The translations under genes and the position numbers were made by a program. Positions 9,301 through 16,098 of a stretch of DNA of 64,000 nucleotides are shown here, one piece after another; position 1 is the stretch's first letter, and every line of letters begins with the position of its first letter. The DNA comes from Acidobacteriota bacterium (lineage in GTDB: Bacteria > Acidobacteriota > Terriglobia > Bryobacterales > Bryobacteraceae). The notes under the pieces were generated by a model. That model worked only from the letters and a program-made list of their open reading frames with translations, made no database searches and was not told the origin of the DNA. Location of the stretch: positions 62,001-126,000 of the forward strand of contig JAFKEE010000020.1 in NCBI GenBank assembly GCA_017307505.1, read 5' to 3'.

Positions 9301-9501
9301 ATCATCGGGCTGCTGCCCATGGCCCTCAAGCTGGGCACCGGCAGCGAAGCCTACGCCCCTCTGGCCCGGACCATCATCGGCGGCCTCACGGTCTCAGTGG
9401 CACTCACGGTCTTCCTGGTGCCCGCCGCCTACTACCTGGTCCACCGCAAAGAGGACCTGGCCGGCCTCTCCTCCGCCGAGCCGGCCATCGCCCAGCCCTA
9501 A
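6346..9501 (+). CDS. RND-family efflux transporter (AcrB/CusA-like inner-membrane pump)
   Basis: 1051 residues, the normal size for a hydrophobe/amphiphile efflux (HAE) or heavy-metal RND pump. The first helix (about 10-30) leads into a periplasmic porter domain, followed by the TM2-6 block near 330-490, a second porter domain, and a C-terminal TM block near 870-1035. In TM4 the proton-relay pair, Asp-Asp in AcrB, reads Asp398-Asn399 (LIDNSVVVLENI), so only one Asp remains, as in some other RND subgroups. No membrane-fusion protein or TolC gene is adjacent, so it must borrow partners, possibly the TolC/HlyD encoded from 14.7 kb. GAGAGGGG precedes the ATG. Substrate cannot be predicted. Confidence 0.93.
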   Translation: MSKFAILNPHFVLVLCLIIAVVGGVSLTRMPVDMFPVMNIPVVVVATFYNGMAPQQIEADITSRFERFFTLGSGVEHIESRSLPGVSVIKVYFQPGFNADSAVTTISNLAMAQLRRLPPGTLPPVVLKFDASSLPVCLVTLKGEGLTETKLRDLAQFTVRNQLARVAGASVPVPFGGAYRQIMVYVDPSKLEAYQLSPMDIVRRVNNANLILPGGDVQIGDRDYNVYTNSQLDQISEINDLPIKARGQALVRIADVGVAKDANQIQTNVVRIDGQRSVYLPVLKQGGDTNTIAVVDGVREQVAGLQNVPAELVSKVVFDQSDFVKKAVETLLHEGALGLFLTSVLILAFLGNMRATVAVFFSVPLSALATFVALYFGGGSINTMVLGGLALAFSRLIDNSVVVLENIFRHLELGETPAIAAEKGGREVAMPVLAATITTAVVFFPVTFLFGVSKFLFSALALAVVLALAASYVVALTVVPLFAAMFLKHVPEPHSESGAPHVAKGFNAWFNRGFDRLLTGYEKRVAGFLRRPAWSLGIFGILFAASFISFPFIGVSFFPRTDAGQFVILVKAASGTRLGVTEQLVARLEDTIRQVIGKDELDMIVSNIGTVPGFSSIYTSNSAMHTAFVQVNLKEGHRVSSFEYMSRLKAKVQSDLPRLSVFFQPGGMVDAVLNLGLPAPIDVKVSGYNLEETFQVATQLANRIRAVPNVGEVFIPQDIDYPALMLKVSRARSAQLGLDQKEVVQNIITALNSNQMIAPSYWIDPKNGNDYMLTVQYPERHVKSVDELKAIPLRGDSNVEATRLDAITSISSLSAPTEVDHYQLQRVIDVYVRPEGEDLGRITSAIDDITQSIEKPGAVNVSIQGMVKNMRSSFRSFGIGLSMSLVLLYLVLIAQFRSFIDPAIILIAVPPGLMGTMAVLLSTGTTINIMSLMGVIMLAGIAVSNSILIVEFARHLRSEGMSVKDAVVLSCRVRLRPVLMTSLATIIGLLPMALKLGTGSEAYAPLARTIIGGLTVSVALTVFLVPAAYYLVHRKEDLAGLSSAEPAIAQP

Positions 9502-9528
9502 GACTGGCCGGGGGCAGTCCGTTTTGTT
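9502..9528 (+). terminator. Weak hairpin plus T-rich tail after the RND gene
   Basis: GACTG (9502-9506) pairs with CAGTC (9515-9519) and is followed by GTTTTGTT. The stem is short, so this is a modest candidate. Confidence 0.35.
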
Positions 9529-9647
9529 GGGCCGCAGCCGCATGGGCTGCATCCAGGAAATCGGCTGTCCCCAGCCGCATCTGAGGGGGAATCACACCGG
9601 GCGCGGTGACGCCGGAGAGGCCTCGCCCGGCTTTCTCCGCCGGCAGC

Positions 9648-10658
9648 TCAGTCTCGCTGCCGCCCGACGTCGAGCACCGCCTTCGCAAAGAACTCCGGAG
9701 CCTCCTGCGGCAGATTGTGCCCAATCCCCCCACTGGCCACCCGATGGCGGTACCAGCCCGTAAACCTCTTCGCGTAACTCGACGGATCCGGATGCGGCGC
9801 ACCATTCGCGTCGCCTTCCAGCGTGATGCTCGGCACCGCGATGCCCGGACCCTCGGCAAGCCGCTTCTCCAGCGCATCGAACTTCGGTTCTCCCTCCGCC
9901 AGGCCCAGCCGCCACCGGTAGTTGTGAATCACGATGGCCACATGGTCCGGGTTGTGGAAGGCCTCCGCGCTGCGGTCGTAGGTAGCATCGTCGAATCTCC
10001 ATTTCGGCGAGGCCGTCTGCCAGATGAGCCTTGAGAACTCCTTCCGGTATTTCTCATATCCGGCCTGCCCGCGCTCCGTAGCAAAGTAGAACTGATACCA
10101 CCACGAGAGCTCCGCCTGCGGAGGCAGCGGAGCCCGGTTGCCCTGCTGGCTGCCGATCAGATAGCCGCTCACCGACACAAGCCCCTTGGTGCGTTCGGGC
10201 CACAAAGCAGCGACGATGTCCGCCGTCCGGGCGCCCCAGTCAAAGCCCGCAAGAATTGCCGACTCGATGCCGAGCGCATCCATCAGGGCGATCGTGTCCG
10301 CGGCCAACGCCGCCTGTTGCCCGTTACGAGGGGTCTCCGACGACAGGAAGCGCGTCGCTCCATAGCCGCGCAGATAGGGCGTGATCACACGGTAACCAGC
10401 CGCTGCCAGCCGCGGAGACACCTCCGCGAAACTGTGGATGTCGTAAGGCCAGCCGTGGAGCAGGATCACCGCAGGTCCCTTCGCCGGACCGGCTTCCGCA
10501 TAGGCCACATTTAGAACCCCGGCATCGACACTCTGGATGCCCCCAGGCGAGGTAGCGGCCCGGACCGGCTGTCCAGCCAGCAGCGCCCCGCCAACCGACA
10601 ATCCTGTCCCGGCCAGAAACCGCCTGCGTGAAGGAATCGCGTATTCTTCATTCGTCAT
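9648..10658 (-). CDS. Tat-exported alpha/beta hydrolase (epoxide hydrolase/haloalkane dehalogenase-like)
   Basis: 336 residues from the ATG at 10658, chosen because AAGGGG sits seven bases upstream; the two other nearby ATGs are too close to it or too far. The N-terminus is a twin-arginine signal (SRRRFLAGTGLSVGG, about 10-24). The fold is alpha/beta hydrolase: HGWP oxyanion loop at 68-71, nucleophile elbow GFDWG with Asp140 (not Ser), and the catalytic His in GHNLP near 314. An Asp nucleophile points to epoxide hydrolase or haloalkane dehalogenase chemistry rather than an esterase. It acts in the periplasm. Neighbours are on the same strand but 213 bases away, so an operon is doubtful. Confidence 0.88.
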   Translation of the reverse strand: MTNEEYAIPSRRRFLAGTGLSVGGALLAGQPVRAATSPGGIQSVDAGVLNVAYAEAGPAKGPAVILLHGWPYDIHSFAEVSPRLAAAGYRVITPYLRGYGATRFLSSETPRNGQQAALAADTIALMDALGIESAILAGFDWGARTADIVAALWPERTKGLVSVSGYLIGSQQGNRAPLPPQAELSWWYQFYFATERGQAGYEKYRKEFSRLIWQTASPKWRFDDATYDRSAEAFHNPDHVAIVIHNYRWRLGLAEGEPKFDALEKRLAEGPGIAVPSITLEGDANGAPHPDPSSYAKRFTGWYRHRVASGGIGHNLPQEAPEFFAKAVLDVGRQRD

Positions 10659-10764
10659 AGACATTCCCCTTTGCTCGTACAAACGCCCCGCCCTCGCCGG
10701 CCCGTATTGATAGAAGATCGCCGGCGCAAATCAACGTCAAATCCCAACCACTGGAGCAATCTTC

Positions 10765-10804
10765 TTGTGGGGCAAGCCTCTTGTGGGGCAAGCCTCTTGT
10801 GGGG
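10765..10804. repeat. Short tandem repeat, two and a half 16-bp units
   Basis: TTGTGGGGCAAGCCTC occurs at 10765-10780 and 10781-10796 and starts again at 10797-10804. Each unit holds a small CTTG/CAAG inverted pair. It lies between two minus-strand genes, 80 bases from the stop at 10872. It looks like a dispersed intergenic repeat, but copies elsewhere cannot be checked here. Confidence 0.7.
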
Positions 10805-10871
10805 TGGGATTCATCCTGCGCGGAGCTTCAGTTCCGCCCCTTCGCCCCCGCACCCAATCACCCCCAGTCCC

Positions 10872-11909
10872 TTACCCAAACGTAAACGAGTAAGCCGCCA
10901 CCCCTCGATCCAGAAACTCAATCTCGAAAACCGCATCCTCGATCGGCCCCGTCTGCCGGATCAACTGGTACATTCGTGGCTCTCGAATCTCTCCAGAGCC
11001 ATCGGCATTGGCATCGGACCCGTGATGCTCGCCTGGCGGCGCGCCGTTCAACCTCACTTGGAAGCGAACCGGCTTGCCGTCCTTGGCCGGACCCAGGACC
11101 ATATGGAGATCCCGCCCGTGGAATCGAAACACAATCTTGCCGGGCGCCGCGTCGAGAATCGAACGCTCCGCACCCGCATTCCACGCCCCGCTGAAGCCCC
11201 ATTGATTCAGCCGCAGCTTCACAGGCAGGCTATAAACTCTGCGGTCATCACGAGCCATCTTCTCCCGGGATCGGAAGTTCTCCGCACGCGCATAGCCCAC
11301 ATAAGTCTCCGGCGACCCGATGGTCCGGCTCGGCGGAGCCTCCGGGCCCGTCGCCGAAATCTGCACCAGGTTGTCGTCCAATCCCGTCGCGCCATTCTCT
11401 TTCAGCAACGTTTGAATCACCCGCTCAGCCCGTTCATACTCGCCTTCGCCGAAGTGGTGATAGCGGATGCGCCCTTTTCCATCGATGAGGTAATCCGCCG
11501 GCCAGTATTCATTGCGGAAGCTGTTCCAGATGGCATGATCACTGTCGATCGGAATGGGATAGGGGATCTTCAGGGCAGACACAGCCGTCCGGACATTCGC
11601 CTGTTCCTTCTCGAAGCCGAATTCCGGCGTGTGCACACCCACCACCACCAGCCCCTTGTCTCCATACTTCGCGGCCCAGGCCTTCATGTATGGCAGCTCC
11701 CGCAGACTGTTGATGCAGGAGTAAGTCCAGAAGTTGACCAGCACCACCTTGCCGCGCAGCGCCTTGCTGTTCAGTGGCGCCAAGTTCAGCCAGGTCGGAA
11801 CCACATCCAGGTTCGGCATGCGTCCTTCATCCCGCGGATCGGAAGCGGCCACAAATAGTCCGGCCGCCGCAATCACGGTGGGAAAGCAGACAAGGCTTCG
11901 GCGTCTCAT
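10872..11909 (-). CDS. Thioredoxin-like (TlpA/DipZ C-terminal type) exported protein with a CxxS active site
   Basis: 345 residues from the ATG at 11909; longer in-frame readings overlap the preceding gene and lack a signal sequence. A signal or anchor (about 6-22) is followed by an AhpC/TSA-like thioredoxin domain with NFWTYSCINSLRELPY, where CxxC is Cys65-I-N-Ser68, so the resolving cysteine is absent. The second half (about 200-345) resembles the beta-rich C-terminal domain of DipZ-like redoxins. One-cysteine versions occur in this family and would work as peroxidases or thiol carriers rather than disulfide isomerases. It follows the Ohr gene by 20 bases on the same strand, which suggests co-transcription for peroxide or thiol stress. 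Confidence 0.85.
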   Translation of the reverse strand: MRRRSLVCFPTVIAAAGLFVAASDPRDEGRMPNLDVVPTWLNLAPLNSKALRGKVVLVNFWTYSCINSLRELPYMKAWAAKYGDKGLVVVGVHTPEFGFEKEQANVRTAVSALKIPYPIPIDSDHAIWNSFRNEYWPADYLIDGKGRIRYHHFGEGEYERAERVIQTLLKENGATGLDDNLVQISATGPEAPPSRTIGSPETYVGYARAENFRSREKMARDDRRVYSLPVKLRLNQWGFSGAWNAGAERSILDAAPGKIVFRFHGRDLHMVLGPAKDGKPVRFQVRLNGAPPGEHHGSDANADGSGEIREPRMYQLIRQTGPIEDAVFEIEFLDRGVAAYSFTFG

Positions 11910-11929
11910 GGCAGCAGCTCTGCTTCGAT

Positions 11930-12385
11930 CTACCGGCTCTCCGCCGTGGCCGCCATGGCGGAGTCGGTCACGACCGTGGTCACGACATCGATGTTGCCGT
12001 GAGTCGCCAGGGAATAGGGACAAATCTGGTGGCCGGCCTCCACCAGTTCCTCCGCCACCTTGCGATCGCCACCAGGCAGACTGACCTTCAGGCGCGCCGC
12101 CAGCCGGAAGCCGCCGTGGATCAGACCCAGGTCTACCTCCGCATCAACAGCCAGATCCTCCGGAAGCTCGATCTTCCGCTTGCCGGCCAGCAGCTTGAGC
12201 GCGGAGAGAAAACACGAAGACCAGCCGGCGGCAAACAACTGCTCCGGATTGGTGCCGTTGCCAGGACCGCCTGGCGTCGAGAACGCAATACTCAGCCGGC
12301 CGTCGTCGGTCTGCGAAGTACCGCCTTCGCGTCCGCCGACGGTGTGCGCCTTGGCGGTGTAGAGAACCTTGTCGAGCTTTGTCAT
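11930..12385 (-). CDS. ohr: Ohr organic hydroperoxide resistance protein (OsmC superfamily)
   Basis: 151 residues. Ohr enzymes reduce organic hydroperoxides in the cytoplasm with two cysteines and dihydrolipoamide as reductant. Both cysteines are in place: Cys58 in FAAGWSSCFL and Cys122 in HQICPYSLATHGN, and the length is typical. AAGGAG precedes the ATG at 12385. The gene is followed after 20 bases by the thioredoxin-like gene. No OhrR-type regulator gene is adjacent and I see no clear OhrR operator, so regulation is unknown. Confidence 0.93.
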   Translation of the reverse strand: MTKLDKVLYTAKAHTVGGREGGTSQTDDGRLSIAFSTPGGPGNGTNPEQLFAAGWSSCFLSALKLLAGKRKIELPEDLAVDAEVDLGLIHGGFRLAARLKVSLPGGDRKVAEELVEAGHQICPYSLATHGNIDVVTTVVTDSAMAATAESR

Positions 12386-13064
12386 GGGATGATCTCCTTC
12401 TTGTGAAATCTGCGGCCAATTAGTCGCGGCCGGGAATGACTGTCAAAGTCAGTTCTCCACTGCGGGTCTGGAGTCCGTTTTTCATCGCAGCCTGGAGGAT
12501 GCCCTGCGCCTCCCGGTTCCGGACCCTTCGCGGAATAGCGCCCCACCCCGGTGGAAGTCCTCGGCCGGCGCCACTTCGCGAAGGTTCGCTCGTTCTCGGG
12601 CCGCAAACCTCATCTCAAACGCCGGCAGGGATGGCGCCGCCTGAGGCGCGATTCAGCTTGATCCGAGCAGGACTCTTGGTTGCCGGGTCGCTCTTCAGAA
12701 TTGAGCTCTTCGCTCTCGCCCTCCTGGGGTCGCGGCTGGATCAACCGCTTCTGTCTTCGATTCTGGGCCTTTTTCCTCGGGAGGGCGTCCCCCGATTGAG
12801 GCCAGATCCCATCACTCAATGCATCCGTCCACGGCTACCACTATGGGGGGATGCTGCGCTCCGTCCCGCTCCTCGACCCGCCGCCACTTCTCCCCCATTT
12901 CCCCCATGAAGCCCTCTTCATTCACAAGAGTTTCAAATCTTTATTTCCTTTATTTGCAACGCACCCTTCCCGAAAACACGAGTTTCCCCTTGACCGCACC
13001 CCCTACCCTGGAATCGCGCCGGCTTTCACGCCGGCCTTTTTCATTGACTCAGGAGATTGACATC
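12386..13064. other. Intergenic region, no gene seen
   Basis: 679 bases between the divergent ohr gene and the next + strand gene. Reading frames here have no signal, motif or ribosome site and look accidental. The right end contains an intrinsic terminator-like hairpin (listed separately) just before the next gene. Confidence 0.6.
13018..13041 (+). terminator. Intrinsic terminator or attenuator just before the 13065 gene
   Basis: GCCGGC (13018-13023) pairs with GCCGGC (13030-13035) around a TTTCAC loop and is followed by CTTTTT. It sits 24 bases before the start codon and 2 bases before the ribosome-site region, so it could end a leader transcript or act as an attenuator rather than close an upstream gene, since no + strand gene precedes it for 3.5 kb. 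Confidence 0.6.
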
Positions 13065-13772
13065 ATGGCTTCCATCGCTCAGATCACCGCCAACCAGGCG
13101 AACGCGAAACGGTCCACCGGACCCATATCCCCCTTGGGCAAGGCCCGCGCTGCCCAGAACGCCCGCCGCCACGGCTTCACCGCGCGCCACCTCAACATCA
13201 CGGACGAGGACCGCGCCGAATTCTCCGAACTCGAAGCCGCCCTGCGGCTCAAAACCCGCCCCGCGGACTGCCTCGAGGAGGAAATCTTCCACCGCATCCT
13301 CACCCATACCTGGAATCTCCGCCGCATCGAAACGTTCGAAGCGCTCATCCTCGCCGAAACGGACCCACTCGCCGAAACCGATCCCCACGCCGCCAATCTC
13401 GAACGCTACGCCCGCTATCGCCGCGACCTCGAGCGCGGCCTCTATCGCGCGATCAAAGAGCTCAGTAAGCTCCAAACCGAACGCGCCGCACTCGGCCAGC
13501 AGCACCCCCATGTTGTCCAGGGCATTCGCGAGCACGTCCCCCTGGCCGAAGTCACCCGCCTGACTAAAAACACCCAGGAAGTCTTCTTCTACGAAGGCTA
13601 TGGCCGCCCGCGCCAGGCCCTCGAACACCTGACCAATGAAGTCGATTCCGTCCATCCGGACGATGACGATCCGGTGGCCGGCCGGCAGCCCGTCCCCGCT
13701 CCACAAAACGAAGCCGTTCCGTTTGGCCAGGACGGATTCCCTTATAGGACCTACTCCGCGCCCAACCTCTAA
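13065..13772 (+). CDS. Lineage-specific small protein with STGP/GKARAAQNARRHG N-terminus, unknown function
   Basis: 235 residues from the ATG at 13065 with AGGAG nine bases upstream. The first 50 residues carry a basic signature, ANAKRSTGPISPLGKARAAQ followed by NARRHGFTARHL, that I recognise from a multi-copy family in acidobacteria and planctomycetes with no established function. The remainder is helical and charged, with no signal peptide or membrane segment, so the protein is cytoplasmic. The Lys/Arg-rich start could contact nucleic acid, which is inference only. Codon use is strongly C-ending, like its + strand neighbours. It is preceded by a terminator-like hairpin and followed by 290 bases without a gene. 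Confidence 0.75.
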   Translation: MASIAQITANQANAKRSTGPISPLGKARAAQNARRHGFTARHLNITDEDRAEFSELEAALRLKTRPADCLEEEIFHRILTHTWNLRRIETFEALILAETDPLAETDPHAANLERYARYRRDLERGLYRAIKELSKLQTERAALGQQHPHVVQGIREHVPLAEVTRLTKNTQEVFFYEGYGRPRQALEHLTNEVDSVHPDDDDPVAGRQPVPAPQNEAVPFGQDGFPYRTYSAPNL

Positions 13773-14021
13773 AGCCCATCCACACTCAGTCTGGAAACAC
13801 TCGACGAAACGAAGCCACCGGCACACACTGCCCTGGATCAGCTCTTTGACAACCTCACCTCCTCCACAATTTCGCGGGGAGCGCCGGCCCTCTTCGCGGC
13901 CGGGCCGGCCACCCAGTCCCTCGCGCCCGAACTGCATGTCACTGAAACAAAATAGTTTCTCGCCTGACTCGCCAGCCCGGCGCCATCGCCCGGAATTTAC
14001 ATGCCCGTGCCCCATTCACTC

Positions 14022-14082
14022 TTGACAGTCGTTTCAAACACTCGTATGATTCAAACAGTCGTATGAATCAAACGATTGAAAC
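14022..14082 (+). promoter_or_regulatory. Consensus promoter with overlapping tandem 17-bp operator repeats (tetR-efflux operon)
   Basis: TTGACA (14022-14027), 17-base spacer and TATGAT (14045-14050) form a near-perfect sigma-70 promoter; transcription should begin near 14057, six bases before the ATG at 14063. Two tandem 17-mers beginning TCGTATGA and containing TCAAAC lie at 14042-14058 and 14059-14075, and TTCAAAC also occurs at 14033, so TTCAAAC/ATCAAAC recurs every 17 bases. GTTTCAA (14031-14037) and TTGAAAC (14076-14082) form an outer inverted pair. Repressor bound here would cover spacer, -10 and start codon, implying autoregulation by the TetR protein. Confidence 0.75.
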
Positions 14083-14752
14083 AGTCGACCAGGGCAACCG
14101 GATCCAGGACACCAAAGAACGCATCCTGGACGCCGCGGAACGGCTCTTTGCGGAGAACGGCTTCGCAACCACCTCCCTCCGGCAGATCACGGCCGAGGCT
14201 CAGGTGAACTTGGCCGCCGTGAACTATCACTTCCAGAACAAGGAATCCCTCATCCGGGCGGTTCTCAGCCGCCGCATCGGCCCCATCAACCAGCGCCGGT
14301 TCGACCTCATGGATGCCCTCGAATTCTCCGCTGGTGAAGATGGCCCCCTGGTCCTGGAAGATGTCCTCAGCGCCTTTCTTCTGCCTGTCCTCGAAGCGCG
14401 CACCTCCTGCCCGGAAATGCGGCACTGGCCGCGCCTCCTCGGGCGCCTGTATACCGAGTTGCACGGCTCGCTCATGGAACTCTTCCAGCGTGAAATGGCG
14501 CCCGCCGCCCAACGCTTCACCACGGCGATTCGCCGCGCCGAGCCCACCCTAAGCCCCGAATCGCTCGCCTGGGGTCTCCACTTCGGCATCGGCGCCATGG
14601 CTCACTTCCTGGCGGCGGGCGAACTCTTGAGATTTATCTCGCGCGGCACCGTCGACCCCGAAGACCACATGGAAGCTCTCAAGCACCTGGTGGCCTACAT
14701 GGCCGGGGGCCTGCGCGCATTGCGAACTGAGAAAAAGGAGGCTGCGCAATGA
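14063..14752 (+). CDS. TetR-family repressor of the downstream efflux operon
   Basis: 229 residues. The N-terminal TetR DNA-binding domain is clear: DTKERILDAAERLFAENGF, then the helix-turn-helix at about 37-56 and YHFQNKESL. The C-terminal ligand domain (about 70-225) resembles the PsrA/TetR_C_30 type, a weaker assignment. The ATG at 14063 has no ribosome site and lies inside an operator repeat about six bases from the predicted transcription start, so translation is probably leaderless-like. Its stop overlaps the next start (ATGA at 14749-14752), so the repressor is the first gene of the efflux operon and would control itself and the pump. Inducer unknown. Confidence 0.9.
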   Translation: MNQTIETVDQGNRIQDTKERILDAAERLFAENGFATTSLRQITAEAQVNLAAVNYHFQNKESLIRAVLSRRIGPINQRRFDLMDALEFSAGEDGPLVLEDVLSAFLLPVLEARTSCPEMRHWPRLLGRLYTELHGSLMELFQREMAPAAQRFTTAIRRAEPTLSPESLAWGLHFGIGAMAHFLAAGELLRFISRGTVDPEDHMEALKHLVAYMAGGLRALRTEKKEAAQ

Positions 14753-16077
14753 GCGCACCGCGTCTCGTCTTGTTAGTTGGGCTCGTGGCCTGGACATCCG
14801 CCGCACAGGAGAAAAAAGCCCTGTCGCTGAGCCTGGCCAAGGCCGTGGAAATCGCCACGTCGCCCGATGGAGCCACCCGTGTCCGTCTCGCCGCGGAACA
14901 AATCAAAGCCGCCGATGCCCGCAGGGCACGCGCTGTCGGTCTGCTCAAGCCCACAGTAGATGGCAGCTATACCTTCCGCAGCTTCACCAACAACCTCCAG
15001 GCGATGGGCATCAGCATCCCGGCTTTTGGCGGCTTCCAGCTCCCCACGCTGGTGGGCCCGATTGAAACCAGCGACTACCGCCTCACCGCCACACAGAGCA
15101 TCTTCGACCTGCCGACCATCAAGCGCTACCAGTCTTCGAAAGCGCAGGTGTCTGCCGCGCGGGCCGATAACGACGCGCAGGTGAATCAGACGAAAGGAGC
15201 CGTGGCCAAGGCCTACCTCAACGCGCTGCGCGCCGACGCAGCCTGGAACACGGCCCAGGCAAATGTGGCGCTGGCCGGGCGGCTGCTGAAACAGGCACAG
15301 TCCCAGAAAACCGCAGGCACCGGCACCGGCATTGACGTGACTCGCACGGAGGTCTCCCTGGCCAATGAACGCCAGCGCCTCATCGTCGCCCAGGAAGATC
15401 GCGAAACCGCACGCCTCAATCTGCTGCGTGCCATGGGAGTCGACCTCGACGTCGACCTGGATCTCACCGATCCCATCGCCTATGTCCCGGCCGAAGTGCC
15501 CGAACCCGCTAAGGCCGTGACCGCGGCCCGGGAACTGCGCCCCGAACTCAAGGCCCAGGCCGAACGCGAACGTTCCGCCAAACTCAACTACGACGCAATG
15601 AAGTACGAACAACTCCCCCGCATCGCCGCCTTCGGCGACTACGGGGTCCTGGGCCGCGCCACCGAGATGATGCTGCCCACCCGCTCCGTAGGGATTTCCA
15701 TGAAGCTGCCCATCTTCGGTGTCAACCGCAAGGATCCGGAACGGGCGGAAGCCGCTTCCCAGCTCCGCCAGGAAGGCATTCGAACCCATGACACGGCCCA
15801 GCAGGTGGAACTCGAGATCCGGGTAGCCGTCACTGCCCTGAAGTCGGCCGAAAGTCAGGTGGCCGTCGCCATGGAAGCCCTTTCCCAGTCCGAAAAGGAA
15901 CTGGCCCAGGCGGAGCGCCGTTACCAGGCAGGTGTCGCCATCGGCGTCGAGGTCACCGACGCCCAGGCTCGCGTCGCCAGGGCACGCGAGAACAACGTGG
16001 CCGCCGTATTCAAGCAGAAGTCCGCGCGCATCGACTTGGGCGTCGCGGTGGGCAACATCGACCTGATGCTGCAGTGA
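14749..16077 (+). CDS. TolC-family outer-membrane efflux channel
   Basis: 442 residues with a signal peptide ending near residue 19 (WTSAAQEKK). The body is the tandem repeat of coiled-coil hairpins and short beta-strands typical of TolC/OEP proteins, with long Ala/Gln/Glu/Arg helices such as AQSQKTAGTGTGIDVTRTEV near 180-200 and the repeat equivalent VAIGVEVTDAQARVARARE near 400. Trimers form the exit duct for the ABC pump encoded downstream. The start overlaps the tetR stop by four bases, indicating translational coupling. The next gene starts 22 bases after its stop. Confidence 0.93.
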   Translation: MSAPRLVLLVGLVAWTSAAQEKKALSLSLAKAVEIATSPDGATRVRLAAEQIKAADARRARAVGLLKPTVDGSYTFRSFTNNLQAMGISIPAFGGFQLPTLVGPIETSDYRLTATQSIFDLPTIKRYQSSKAQVSAARADNDAQVNQTKGAVAKAYLNALRADAAWNTAQANVALAGRLLKQAQSQKTAGTGTGIDVTRTEVSLANERQRLIVAQEDRETARLNLLRAMGVDLDVDLDLTDPIAYVPAEVPEPAKAVTAARELRPELKAQAERERSAKLNYDAMKYEQLPRIAAFGDYGVLGRATEMMLPTRSVGISMKLPIFGVNRKDPERAEAASQLRQEGIRTHDTAQQVELEIRVAVTALKSAESQVAVAMEALSQSEKELAQAERRYQAGVAIGVEVTDAQARVARARENNVAAVFKQKSARIDLGVAVGNIDLMLQ

Positions 16078-16098
16078 AATCTCCGGGAGAAGAAGAAC

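Noticed and set aside
12436-12909. Possible + strand gene of 157 codons in the 12.4-13.0 kb gap
   Set aside because: No ribosome site, no motif, and an Arg/Pro/Ser-rich composition typical of accidental frames in GC-rich DNA.
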